Shown here: in pieces, positions 1-5,967 of the stretch
How positions within the stretch are numbered: position 1 is the first letter of the stretch
Layout of the letters: the number at the start of each line of letters is the position of its first letter
From: Nitrospirales bacterium
GTDB lineage: Bacteria; Nitrospirota; Nitrospiria; Nitrospirales; UBA2166
Direction: 5' to 3'
Assembly (NCBI GenBank): GCA_029261375.1
Contig: JAJDBL010000108.1
Coordinates: forward strand, 1 to 5,967
DNA length: 5,967 nucleotides
Notes under the pieces: generated by a model
Told to the model about the DNA's origin: nothing
The model's input: the letters and a program-made list of their open reading frames with translations, nothing else
The model's database searches: none
Program-made: the position numbers and the translations under genes

Positions 1-576
1 GCCTCAGTGTTTGATATCGACAATGTAGCTCGCCCCGCAGTTGAACGTATGCTTGCTGTGAGACCGCAGGCTAGTTTCGCAGACGTGCATGAACGTCTTC
101 TTTTGCCGTGGGAGAATGTGATTCCGTATCGAACGATCAGCCCGAGAGTATTTGAAGCGGCGGCGTTTCGCGTGTGTCAGGTGTTGTATGAGGGGGACTA
201 TCAAGGGATCCTGCAGCCAATGGTACATTACATCCCATTGAAAAAAGATTTTTCAAACTTTGACAACGTAATCCGTATGCTACGAGATCAGGATCTTGTG
301 CGACGAATGACAGAGAACGCGTATGACGATCTTATTGCATCCGGTAGGTATAGTTACGAAAAGTTCATCCGAGCGTTCGACGGTTATCTCACGACGCTTG
401 GAGTAGCCTCAAAGACTTCTTCGGCAGACGGGTTCGTGATTGAACAAGCCCTTCGAAGAGATGAATCCTCTCGTATGTTGCTGGTCAGTGCAAAGCGTTT
501 GCTGCGTAGGAAGTGGCCGGGGAAGGCACTGGTTAGAGAGCTCCTGTGTCGGTTGAACTATATGGAAAGAGTCTAG
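1..576 (+). CDS. Glycosyltransferase-like protein, C-terminal part (5' end outside window)
   Basis: The reading frame is open from the first base, so this is the last 191 residues of a longer protein. The GTG at position 7 is unlikely to be the true start. The segment PYRTISPRVFEAAAF (encoded around 123-170) matches the pattern (R-x-FEA followed by a small-residue stretch) of the nucleotide-sugar-binding half of GT-B glycosyltransferases, of the Glyco_trans_1_2 kind. It is followed by HYIPLKKDFSNFDNVI, a typical continuation in these proteins: a short acidic/aromatic stretch and then helices that close the domain. The acceptor-binding N-terminal half would lie upstream. No membrane segment is seen. 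The stop (574-576) is 12 nt before the amidotransferase start, so the two are probably co-transcribed. The likely role is adding a sugar during cytoplasmic assembly of a surface glycan; donor and acceptor cannot be read from this fragment. Family fairly sure, function general only. Confidence 0.72.
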   Translation, partial: ASVFDIDNVARPAVERMLAVRPQASFADVHERLLLPWENVIPYRTISPRVFEAAAFRVCQVLYEGDYQGILQPMVHYIPLKKDFSNFDNVIRMLRDQDLVRRMTENAYDDLIASGRYSYEKFIRAFDGYLTTLGVASKTSSADGFVIEQALRRDESSRMLLVSAKRLLRRKWPGKALVRELLCRLNYMERV

Positions 577-582
577 GGTAGG
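575..582 (+). promoter_or_regulatory. Ribosome binding site of the amidotransferase gene
   Basis: AGGGTAGG lies 6 nt before the ATG at 589 and begins inside the stop codon of the glycosyltransferase gene. It supports this ATG, which also puts the catalytic cysteine at residue 2. Translation of the two genes is therefore probably linked. Confidence 0.6.
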
Positions 583-588
583 TACGGT

Positions 589-2514
589 ATGTGTGGAATC
601 GCTGGTATCGCGCACACAACCCGAGCTCCCATAGAGAAGCTCGCCGCGTCCCTTCGCGCAATGAGTCGCCTTATTGCCCATCGGGGCCCAGATGGCGTGG
701 GAGAGTGGCAGCGAAAGAATAAGGGTGCAGGCTTTGTTCATAGGCGGCTGTCAATTATCGATCTCTCGACAGCTGCCAGCCAACCGATGGTCGCGAAGAA
801 TGGGACAGTCATTGTCCACAATGGTGAGATCTATAACTACCGGGAGTTGCGACAGGCCCTCAGCTCCTCATGGAGCTTTACCAGTCATTCTGACACCGAA
901 TGTATTCTCGCGGCTTACGAGAAATATGGAGATGCCTGCGTCGACCACCTCAGGGGAATGTTTGCGTTCGCGATTTGGGACGAGCGCCGTCAGAGATTGT
1001 TTTGTGCCCGTGATCGCTTCGGTATTAAACCGTTTTATCATGCCATCGTGGATCAGGCGCTTTACTTTGCGTCCGAGGCAAAGGCGCTGCTGCCATTTCT
1101 TCCTGAGATCTCGACGAACCAGCATGCCTTAGCAGAGTACCTCACATTCCAGTACACCATCGGGGACAAAACCTTGTTTGAGGGCATACATCAGCTTCTC
1201 CCGGCCCATGCGTTGTCGGTCGAGGGTGGCGAGGTGAGGGTGTGGCGTTATTGGGATGTGCGCTATGAGATCGACTTTGATCACAGCTCAGCTCACTTCA
1301 GTCAACGCCTGCGGGAACTCGTGGATGATTCGTTATCTCTTCATATGCGTAGTGATGTGCCGGTGGGAAGTTACGTGTCCGGCGGCATCGATTCCAGCCT
1401 GATACATACCTTGTCAAACCGGACTCAAAATGCATGTCCGTTAGCGTTCCACGGCCGATTCACGGATTATCCCGGCTACGACGAGAGTTCCTACGCACGT
1501 ACAGCTGTGGAGCGTAGTGGAGGGCAACTGCACGTGATGGATATCACCGCGGAAGACTTCCGGAATCATATTCGGGATGTGATCTATTATTTGGATTTCC
1601 CGGTAGCAGGACCCGGCTCTTTCCCGCAGTTTATGGTCTCTAAGTTGGCCAGCACGCATCTCAAGGTTGTGTTGGGTGGTCAAGGCGGCGATGAAATTTT
1701 TGGCGGATATGCACGCTATGTGGTGGCGTACTTCGAGCAGTGTGTCAAGGCAGCGATCGAGGGGAATTATCACAACGGCAACTATGTGGTCACGATCGAG
1801 TCAATCGTGCCGAATCTTGGGCTCTTGCGTGAATACAAACCCCTGATCAAAGAATTTTGGCGAGAGGGCCTCTTCGATCCGATGGATCAGCGATACTTCC
1901 GCCTGGTGGACCGTTCCACGGATATGAACGGTGAGGTCGACTGGGAGGCTCTGGATCGGCGGCAGGTGTTTGAAGATTTTGCCACGATATTTAATAACCC
2001 TGCGAATGTGAAGAAGGAGGCCTATTTCGACAAGATGACCCACTTCGATTTCAAATGTCTCCTTCCAGCCTTGCTACAGGTAGAAGACCGCATGAGCATG
2101 GCGCATGGTTTAGAGAGTCGTGTTCCTCTGCTTGATCATCCGCTCGTGGAGTTTGCGGCAACCGTGCCGGCCGATGTGAAGTTCAAGAATGGCTCTATGA
2201 AGCATTTAATCAAGAGTGTGTTTGCCGATGACCTCCCGGTGGAAATTGTTAATCGACGCGATAAGATGGGCTTCCCGGTTCCGCTCAAAGAGTGGTTCGC
2301 TGGACCCTTACATTGTTTTGTGCAGGAGATTTTCCAGGGGATGGCCGAAAAGCATCGTCCCTACATCAACGCGACGGTTGCACTCGACAACCTGGGTCGG
2401 GAGGCCCGTTTTTCGCGGAAGACCTGGGCGTTACTGAGTCTCGAATTGTGGCATCAGGTCTTCCATGACCGCGCGCATGAGTGGCGCAACGCGCTCACAG
2501 GGGAAGACGCATGA
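589..2514 (+). CDS. AsnB-type glutamine amidotransferase, probably of the surface-sugar uronamide kind
   Basis: This complete 641-aa protein has the two-domain layout of class B asparagine synthetases. The N-terminal Ntn glutaminase has Cys2 as nucleophile after Met removal, plus Arg53, Asn78, Glu80 and Asp102 in the usual RRLSIID, NGEIYNY and SDTE motifs, and RDRFGIKP at 141-148. The C-terminal synthetase has the ATP-pyrophosphatase loop SGGIDSS at 264-270, GGQGGDE at 363-369, then VEDRMSMAHGLESRVPLLD and DKMGFPVP. The family takes ammonia from glutamine and adds it to an adenylated carboxylate. At about 641 aa it is longer than E. coli AsnB (about 554), with an extra stretch near residues 378-480. 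Position 365 is Gln where asparagine-forming enzymes usually have Glu or Asp. Given the sugar-modifying neighbours, I infer that it amidates a uronic acid (as proposed for WbpS- and Wbm-type proteins) rather than making free asparagine. True asparagine synthetase remains possible. Family very sure, substrate inferred. Confidence 0.93.
   Translation: MCGIAGIAHTTRAPIEKLAASLRAMSRLIAHRGPDGVGEWQRKNKGAGFVHRRLSIIDLSTAASQPMVAKNGTVIVHNGEIYNYRELRQALSSSWSFTSHSDTECILAAYEKYGDACVDHLRGMFAFAIWDERRQRLFCARDRFGIKPFYHAIVDQALYFASEAKALLPFLPEISTNQHALAEYLTFQYTIGDKTLFEGIHQLLPAHALSVEGGEVRVWRYWDVRYEIDFDHSSAHFSQRLRELVDDSLSLHMRSDVPVGSYVSGGIDSSLIHTLSNRTQNACPLAFHGRFTDYPGYDESSYARTAVERSGGQLHVMDITAEDFRNHIRDVIYYLDFPVAGPGSFPQFMVSKLASTHLKVVLGGQGGDEIFGGYARYVVAYFEQCVKAAIEGNYHNGNYVVTIESIVPNLGLLREYKPLIKEFWREGLFDPMDQRYFRLVDRSTDMNGEVDWEALDRRQVFEDFATIFNNPANVKKEAYFDKMTHFDFKCLLPALLQVEDRMSMAHGLESRVPLLDHPLVEFAATVPADVKFKNGSMKHLIKSVFADDLPVEIVNRRDKMGFPVPLKEWFAGPLHCFVQEIFQGMAEKHRPYINATVALDNLGREARFSRKTWALLSLELWHQVFHDRAHEWRNALTGEDA
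2499..2506 (+). promoter_or_regulatory. Ribosome binding site that fixes the methyltransferase start
   Basis: AGGGGAAG sits inside the last codons of the amidotransferase gene, 4 nt before the ATG at 2511. Its GGGGA core is 6 nt away. It supports 2511 over the upstream ATG at 2481, which has no comparable site. Confidence 0.6.
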
Positions 2515-3428
2515 GCGGAGCACTGATGGCGTCTGTGTTTAGAGCCGGCTTTGGGCGTCTCCGGCGCGTGATGGCGTCGCGGAAAGGCTCAGCCGCCTAT
2601 TGGACAGTTAATATGGTGGCACATGACACCTTTCGGTCGGCAGAAGAGTCAATCGAGCACTTTCATTGGCGGAATACGCAGTACCCTGGCTATATCGAAC
2701 TAATGCCTGTGAGCGGCCAGGAGGGAAAGGTTGTCCTAGACTATGGATGTGGGCCTGGAAATGACGTCGTGGGGTTCTCCGTGTATTCGTCCCTTCAAAA
2801 ATTGATTGCCGCAGATGTCTCGAAGACAGCCCTCGCAAAAGCCCAAGAACGGCTGGCGATTCATGGTAAGGAAGCTGAGTTTCTTCACATTGATGAAGTC
2901 AGTAATACGATTCCTGTTCCCTCAGAGTCTGTAGACTTGATCCATAGCTCGGGAGTGCTTCATCACTGTGCCAATCTTAGTGCTGTGCTCAAGGAATTCC
3001 GTCGGATCTTGAAACCCGATGGTCAGGTCTCTGTCATGGTCTATAACTACCAGAGCCTATGGCTTCACCTTTATGTGGCATGGGTGCACCAATTGAAGAA
3101 AGGAATCTACCGAGACGTTCCTCTTAAAGATGCATTTCGGCGAACGACAGATGGGGAACAGTGCCCGATTTCACACTGTTACAGGCCGGATGAGTTTCTG
3201 AGTGTGATGCAAAACTTTGGGTTTGACGGCGTTTTTAAAGGTGCGGCCGTCTCGCTCACGGAGATGAAATGCCTTGATCTCCGATATGAGGCCCTACAAG
3301 ACCAGCGTCTTCCCGCCGAACATCGTGCATTTTTGACGGGATTGACCTTTGATCATCGTGGGATTCCCCTTTATCAAGGGGCGGTGGCCGGTATTGATGC
3401 TTGTTACTCTTTTAGAAAACGTTTGTGA
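2511..3428 (+). CDS. Class I SAM-dependent methyltransferase
   Basis: This is a complete protein of 305 aa. The ATG at 2511 overlaps the preceding stop as ATGA, indicating translational coupling; an in-frame ATG at 2481 would add 10 residues but has no good ribosome binding site. Motif I, VLDYGCGPGND (residues 75-85), is the glycine-rich SAM loop. An acidic residue follows in IAADVS at the end of strand 2, then VDLIHSSGVLHH (141-152) and FRRILKPDGQ, the post-strand-4 and strand-5 motifs of the Methyltransf_11 type. The last third, from about residue 205, holds a His/Cys-containing stretch (ISHCYRPDEF) and a domain I do not recognise, which probably shapes the acceptor site. There is no signal peptide and it should be cytoplasmic. 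Its place between an amidotransferase and sugar epimerases suggests that it methylates the sugar (O- or N-methyl) or the glycan end. The acceptor cannot be read from the sequence. Fold sure, substrate unknown. Confidence 0.87.
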   Translation: MSGALMASVFRAGFGRLRRVMASRKGSAAYWTVNMVAHDTFRSAEESIEHFHWRNTQYPGYIELMPVSGQEGKVVLDYGCGPGNDVVGFSVYSSLQKLIAADVSKTALAKAQERLAIHGKEAEFLHIDEVSNTIPVPSESVDLIHSSGVLHHCANLSAVLKEFRRILKPDGQVSVMVYNYQSLWLHLYVAWVHQLKKGIYRDVPLKDAFRRTTDGEQCPISHCYRPDEFLSVMQNFGFDGVFKGAAVSLTEMKCLDLRYEALQDQRLPAEHRAFLTGLTFDHRGIPLYQGAVAGIDACYSFRKRL

Positions 3429-3431
3429 GGA
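3426..3431 (+). promoter_or_regulatory. Ribosome binding site that fixes the first SDR start
   Basis: TGAGGA overlaps the methyltransferase stop codon and ends 7 nt before the ATG at 3439. That start gives a protein opening MKVLITGG, with the nucleotide-binding glycines at the usual distance from the N-terminus. The longer frame from 3349 would add 30 residues encoded over the methyltransferase gene. Confidence 0.6.
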
Positions 3432-3438
3432 AAACACG

Positions 3439-4377
3439 ATGAAAGTGCTTATTACTGGTGGCTGTGGCCAGATCGGCTCGCATATTGCAGAATTGATGTT
3501 GACACGGGGCGATGAAGTCCTTGTTATCGACAACCTTGCTACCGGTCGTCGGGAACATCTGGGCGATGATCCCAAGCTGCGGGTCGTGATAGATAGCATC
3601 GCGAATAAAGAACTCGTAGATTCGTTGGTGGCTGATTTCCTTCCGGATGTGATTGTCCATACGGCAGCATCATATAAAGACCCCAACGATTGGTACAACG
3701 ATACGCTGACCAATTGCGTCGGCGGCGCCAATATCATCTCGGCGGCAAAGGTTCATGGTGTAGGCAGGTTCATCTATTTCCAGACTGCACTCTGTTATGG
3801 CGTGAAACCGTTGCAACAGCCCATCCGGCTGGATCACCCCAAGTTTCCAGCGAATAGTAGTTACGCCATCACCAAGACCGCCAACGAGGATTTCCTTGAA
3901 ATTTCTGGGATTGATTTTGTGACGTTCCGTTTGGCCAATGTCGTAGGACCGCGCAATGTCAGTGGGCCTCTTCCGATCTTCTATCAACGCTTGTCTGACG
4001 GCAAACCTTGTTTCGTCACGAAAGCGCGGAGAGACTTTGTTTTTGTGAAGGATCTCGCGCGTGCGGTATTGCAGGCTGCCAATGGGGTGGGGCAGGGCAC
4101 GTACCACTTCTCCTCTGGGACCGATGTCGCAATTAAAGACCTCTACGACGAAGTCGTCGAAGCCATGGCATTGTCGCAGTACCCAGAGCCGGATATTCGT
4201 GACCTTGGACCTGATGACGCGTTTTCCATCCTTCTCGATCCTTCCCGTACACTGGAAGATTTTGGTCCGATTCAGTTTACGTCGATGAAGGACACCGTAC
4301 GCGCCGCGATCGAATACTTTCAGGAGTATGGTGTGCATGGAGGGTATACGCATCTGAAGTTGGACGAGAGGAAGTAA
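3439..4377 (+). CDS. Extended SDR, WbmH-like NAD-dependent sugar epimerase/dehydratase
   Basis: This is a complete 312-aa protein. The NAD-binding loop is GGCGQIG (7-13, GxxGxxG) and Asp31 ends strand 2, which favours NAD over NADP. The catalytic set is Thr116 in QTALCYG, Tyr142 and Lys146 in YAITK. HTAASYKDP (74-82) lines the nucleotide/nicotinamide side, and RRDFVFVKDLA is the usual C-terminal motif of nucleotide-sugar SDRs. The family oxidises and re-reduces a sugar ring carbon on a UDP- or dTDP-sugar to invert a centre or start dehydration. The overall sequence, including LANVVGPRNVSGPLPIF and YTHLKL near the end, resembles my recollection of Bordetella WbmH, an O-antigen SDR of known structure but uncertain exact reaction. 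It starts 10 nt after the methyltransferase and ends 11 nt before its paralogue. The substrate is presumably a UDP-diacetamido-dideoxy uronic acid or its precursor. SDR class very sure, orthology likely, precise reaction open. Confidence 0.9.
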   Translation: MKVLITGGCGQIGSHIAELMLTRGDEVLVIDNLATGRREHLGDDPKLRVVIDSIANKELVDSLVADFLPDVIVHTAASYKDPNDWYNDTLTNCVGGANIISAAKVHGVGRFIYFQTALCYGVKPLQQPIRLDHPKFPANSSYAITKTANEDFLEISGIDFVTFRLANVVGPRNVSGPLPIFYQRLSDGKPCFVTKARRDFVFVKDLARAVLQAANGVGQGTYHFSSGTDVAIKDLYDEVVEAMALSQYPEPDIRDLGPDDAFSILLDPSRTLEDFGPIQFTSMKDTVRAAIEYFQEYGVHGGYTHLKLDERK

Positions 4378-4379
4378 GG
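4375..4379 (+). promoter_or_regulatory. Ribosome binding site that decides the second SDR start
   Basis: TAAGG, made of the preceding stop codon plus GG, is 9 nt from the ATG at 4389 but only 3 nt from the ATG at 4383. The wider spacing is normal for initiation, so 4389 is preferred. The choice changes only two residues. Confidence 0.45.
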
Positions 4380-4388
4380 TCGATGGGT

Positions 4389-5318
4389 ATGCGTATTGTG
4401 ATCACGGGGGGAGCGGGGTGTCTTGGCTCGAACTTGATTGAGCATTGGCTTCCGCAGGGGCATGAGATTCTTGTGATCGATAATTTTGTGACCGGGAAAC
4501 GAGCAGTCCCTCCAGCAGCCGAGCGTCTCACGGTCGTGGAGGGAACCATCGCAGACCAGGCGCTCGTGAACGATTGTTTCGAGAGGTTCAAGCCGACCCA
4601 TGTCGTGCATAGTGCTGCTGCCTACAAGAACCCCGAGGACTGGGCCGAAGACACTGCGACGAATGTGTTGGGTACAGTACATGTTGCCAAGGCAGCGCTC
4701 TTACACGGCACGAAGAGGTTCATTAACTTTCAGACGGCGCTGTGTTATGGCAGACCTGACCGAATACCCATTCCGGAGGAACACCCGACCGTGCCCTTCA
4801 CAAGTTACGGAATTTCGAAAACTGCTGGTGAGGCCTATGTGTTGCAATCAGGTTTGCCGGCCGTGTCTCTCCGGCTCGCGAATATTTGCGGGCCTCGTTT
4901 GGCGATCGGCCCGATTCCAACGTTCTATAAACGGTTGAAGGCTGCACAGGACTGTTTTTGCAGCGATACCGTTAGGGACTTTTTAGACATGAGCGATTTT
5001 GTGGCGTTGATAGACGGCGTAATGGAAGATGGCGCGGCGTGTGGTGTTTTTAATGGTTCTACTGGAGAGGGGCATTCTATTAAAGACGTGTTTGATGCTG
5101 TGGCGCGCTATCTTGGCATGACTCCGCCTCAAGTGCCAGTGGTCCCAGCGAGTGCCGACGATGTGCCGGTTGTGGTGCTCGATCCTACCAAGACCGAGAG
5201 GGTGTTGGGTTGGAAAGCAAAGGCGTCCTTTGAAGAAACCATCAATGGCCAACTTCGTTGGTATGACGCGCACGGTGTGACGGACGTCTATAGTCATCTG
5301 TCCACGCAAAAATCATAA
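4389..5318 (+). CDS. Extended SDR, WbmG-like NAD-dependent sugar epimerase
   Basis: This is a complete protein of 309 aa from the ATG at 4389; an ATG at 4383 would add Met-Gly but sits too near the ribosome binding site. The NAD loop is GGAGCLG (7-13), with Asp31 in VIDNF. Catalytic residues are Thr116 in QTALCYG, Tyr140 and Lys144 in YGISK. HSAAAYKNP (74-82) and VRDFLDMSDF fit a nucleotide-sugar epimerase. Long stretches, such as the opening GAGCLGSNLIEHWLPQGHE and GPRLAIGPIPTFYKRLK, closely match my memory of Bordetella WbmG, which was crystallised and proposed to act as a C4 epimerase on a UDP-diacetamido-uronic acid type substrate. It shares residue numbering through 121 with the preceding SDR, so the two are old paralogues with clearly different substrate pockets. 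No membrane segment is seen; it should be cytoplasmic. Class very sure, WbmG-type assignment fairly sure, exact reaction inferred. Confidence 0.9.
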   Translation: MRIVITGGAGCLGSNLIEHWLPQGHEILVIDNFVTGKRAVPPAAERLTVVEGTIADQALVNDCFERFKPTHVVHSAAAYKNPEDWAEDTATNVLGTVHVAKAALLHGTKRFINFQTALCYGRPDRIPIPEEHPTVPFTSYGISKTAGEAYVLQSGLPAVSLRLANICGPRLAIGPIPTFYKRLKAAQDCFCSDTVRDFLDMSDFVALIDGVMEDGAACGVFNGSTGEGHSIKDVFDAVARYLGMTPPQVPVVPASADDVPVVVLDPTKTERVLGWKAKASFEETINGQLRWYDAHGVTDVYSHLSTQKS

Positions 5319-5323
5319 ACAAC

Positions 5324-5329
5324 AGAGGA
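5324..5329 (+). promoter_or_regulatory. Ribosome binding site of the third SDR
   Basis: AGAGGA in the 15-nt gap lies 4 nt before the ATG at 5334. It supports that start for the gene cut by the window edge. Confidence 0.55.
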
Positions 5330-5333
5330 CGCA

Positions 5334-5967
5334 ATGAGTGAATTAACTTTCGCGGATAGCCATATCCTTGTCGTCGGCGGCGCCGGGTTTGTGGGGAGCA
5401 ATCTCTGCCACTACATGCTGGACCATGAACCCGCAGCGAAACTCTGGATTGTCGATAATCTGCTTTCTTCGGATATCAGCAATGTCCCGAATGACCCACG
5501 TGTCACCTTTATTTATGGGTCAATTACTGAAGACAACGTCCTCCGTCAGTTGCCTCACGATCTTGATTTTGTCTACCACCTCGCGTGCTATCACGGCAAT
5601 CAATCCTCCATCGCAAATCCTCTAGAGGATCATGCCAATAACACCCTCACGAGCTTGAAACTGTTTGATAGGCTCAAAGAGTTCACGTCGCTCAAGAGGG
5701 TTGTCTATGCGGGCGCAGGGTGTGCAGTAGCTGACAAGACGTTTGACGATGCCAGGGCGACACTTGAGGATGCGACGGTCTCGCTCTTCCACGATAGTCC
5801 TTACTCAATTTCGAAGCTTATCGGTGAGATGTATGGGAACTATTATTTCAAGCAGCATGGTCTTCCGTTCATCACTGCCCGTTTTCAGAATATATATGGT
5901 CCACGCGAAATCCTTGGCGCTGGCAGGTGGCGGGGCACGCGGGAGACGGTGTGGCGTAACGTGACCC
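5334..5967 (+). CDS. Extended SDR, WbmF-like (3' end outside window)
   Basis: The frame is open from the ATG at 5334 to the window end: 211 codons and one extra base, with no stop. The NAD loop is GGAGFVG (15-21), and Asp41 in WIVDN ends strand 2. Tyr157 and Lys161 (YSISK) are the catalytic pair. YHLACYHGNQSS and ARFQNIYGPREILGAGRW are distinctive and, from memory, match Bordetella WbmF, an O-antigen SDR of about 370 aa, so roughly 40% of this protein is missing. The strand normally carrying the catalytic Ser/Thr reads VVYAGAGCAVA (123-133) and has neither; Cys130 is the only nucleophilic side chain there besides Tyr125. This suggests a reaction that depends less on that hydroxyl, or a substitute residue elsewhere. 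Its place beside the WbmH- and WbmG-like genes supports a shared nucleotide-sugar pathway. Class very sure, WbmF type likely, reaction uncertain. Confidence 0.87.
   Translation, partial: MSELTFADSHILVVGGAGFVGSNLCHYMLDHEPAAKLWIVDNLLSSDISNVPNDPRVTFIYGSITEDNVLRQLPHDLDFVYHLACYHGNQSSIANPLEDHANNTLTSLKLFDRLKEFTSLKRVVYAGAGCAVADKTFDDARATLEDATVSLFHDSPYSISKLIGEMYGNYYFKQHGLPFITARFQNIYGPREILGAGRWRGTRETVWRNVT

Noticed and set aside
2481..2510. Upstream ATG at 2481 for the methyltransferase
   Set aside because: It lies within the amidotransferase gene without a good ribosome binding site, whereas 2511 has AGGGGAAG and an ATGA overlap.
589..2514. Plain housekeeping asparagine synthetase
   Set aside because: Not excluded, but the Gln at residue 365, the extra length and the polysaccharide neighbours favour a sugar-amidating role.
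3366..3381. Perfect hairpin CCCCTT-TATC-AAGGGG near the end of the methyltransferase gene
   Set aside because: It is inside coding sequence, has only a 6-bp stem and no T-run after it, so it is not a convincing terminator. Chance or weak mRNA structure is enough.
3349..3438. A longer start for the first SDR, adding 30 residues upstream of 3439
   Set aside because: The added stretch overlaps the methyltransferase gene, does not look like an SDR N-terminus, and would put the NAD loop too far from the start. The ribosome binding site is at 3426-3431.
3670..4353. 227-aa open frame on the - strand
   Set aside because: It lies wholly antisense to the WbmH-like SDR, has no recognisable motifs and no ribosome binding context. 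It is a shadow of the codon pattern of the real gene.
3439..5318. Recent tandem duplication of one SDR gene
   Set aside because: The two proteins share motifs but differ strongly over most of their length and at the DNA level, and each resembles a different Bordetella protein. The duplication is old.
1..5967. Mobile element, CRISPR array, RNA gene, defence or toxin system
   Set aside because: No transposase, integrase, direct-repeat array, tRNA-like fold or known defence domain was seen. The genes are tightly packed sugar-modifying enzymes.

Overview
The window looks like the inside of a bacterial surface-polysaccharide (O-antigen or capsule type) gene cluster. Six genes lie head to tail on the + strand and nothing credible is coded on the - strand. 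Nothing here names the organism. Base composition is roughly balanced, and Shine-Dalgarno sites and bacterial start codons are used throughout. The closest relatives I recognise, from memory, are the O-antigen enzymes of Bordetella, so a Gram-negative host making LPS O-chain is the best inference. The protein resemblance is not close enough to say the host is Bordetella.

Layout: (1) 1-576, the 3' end of a glycosyltransferase-like gene cut by the window edge. (2) 589-2514, a complete AsnB-type glutamine amidotransferase of 641 aa. (3) 2511-3428, a class I SAM methyltransferase overlapping the amidotransferase stop by ATGA. (4) 3439-4377, an extended SDR of the WbmH type. (5) 4389-5318, an extended SDR of the WbmG type. 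(6) 5334 to the window end, the first 211 codons of an extended SDR of the WbmF type. Gaps are 10-15 nt or overlapping, each start has a plausible ribosome binding site, and no promoter or terminator was seen, so this reads as one transcription unit running past both edges. No stretch over 15 nt lacks a gene.

How the genes may work together (inference): in Bordetella bronchiseptica and B. parapertussis, three SDRs (WbmF, WbmG, WbmH) are needed for an O-antigen built from a 2,3-diacetamido-2,3-dideoxy-L-galacturonic acid type sugar, partly as the uronamide. The same SDR trio next to an AsnB-like amidotransferase suggests a set for epimerising a nucleotide-linked diacetamido uronic acid and converting its carboxylate to an amide. 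A methyltransferase would then decorate the product and a glycosyltransferase would assemble the chain. The order here is H-G-F, opposite to the Bordetella lettering. The most notable details are a Gln at the position of the AsnB catalytic acid, the lack of a Ser/Thr at the usual SDR catalytic position in the WbmF-like protein, and the methyltransferase coupled to the amidotransferase.
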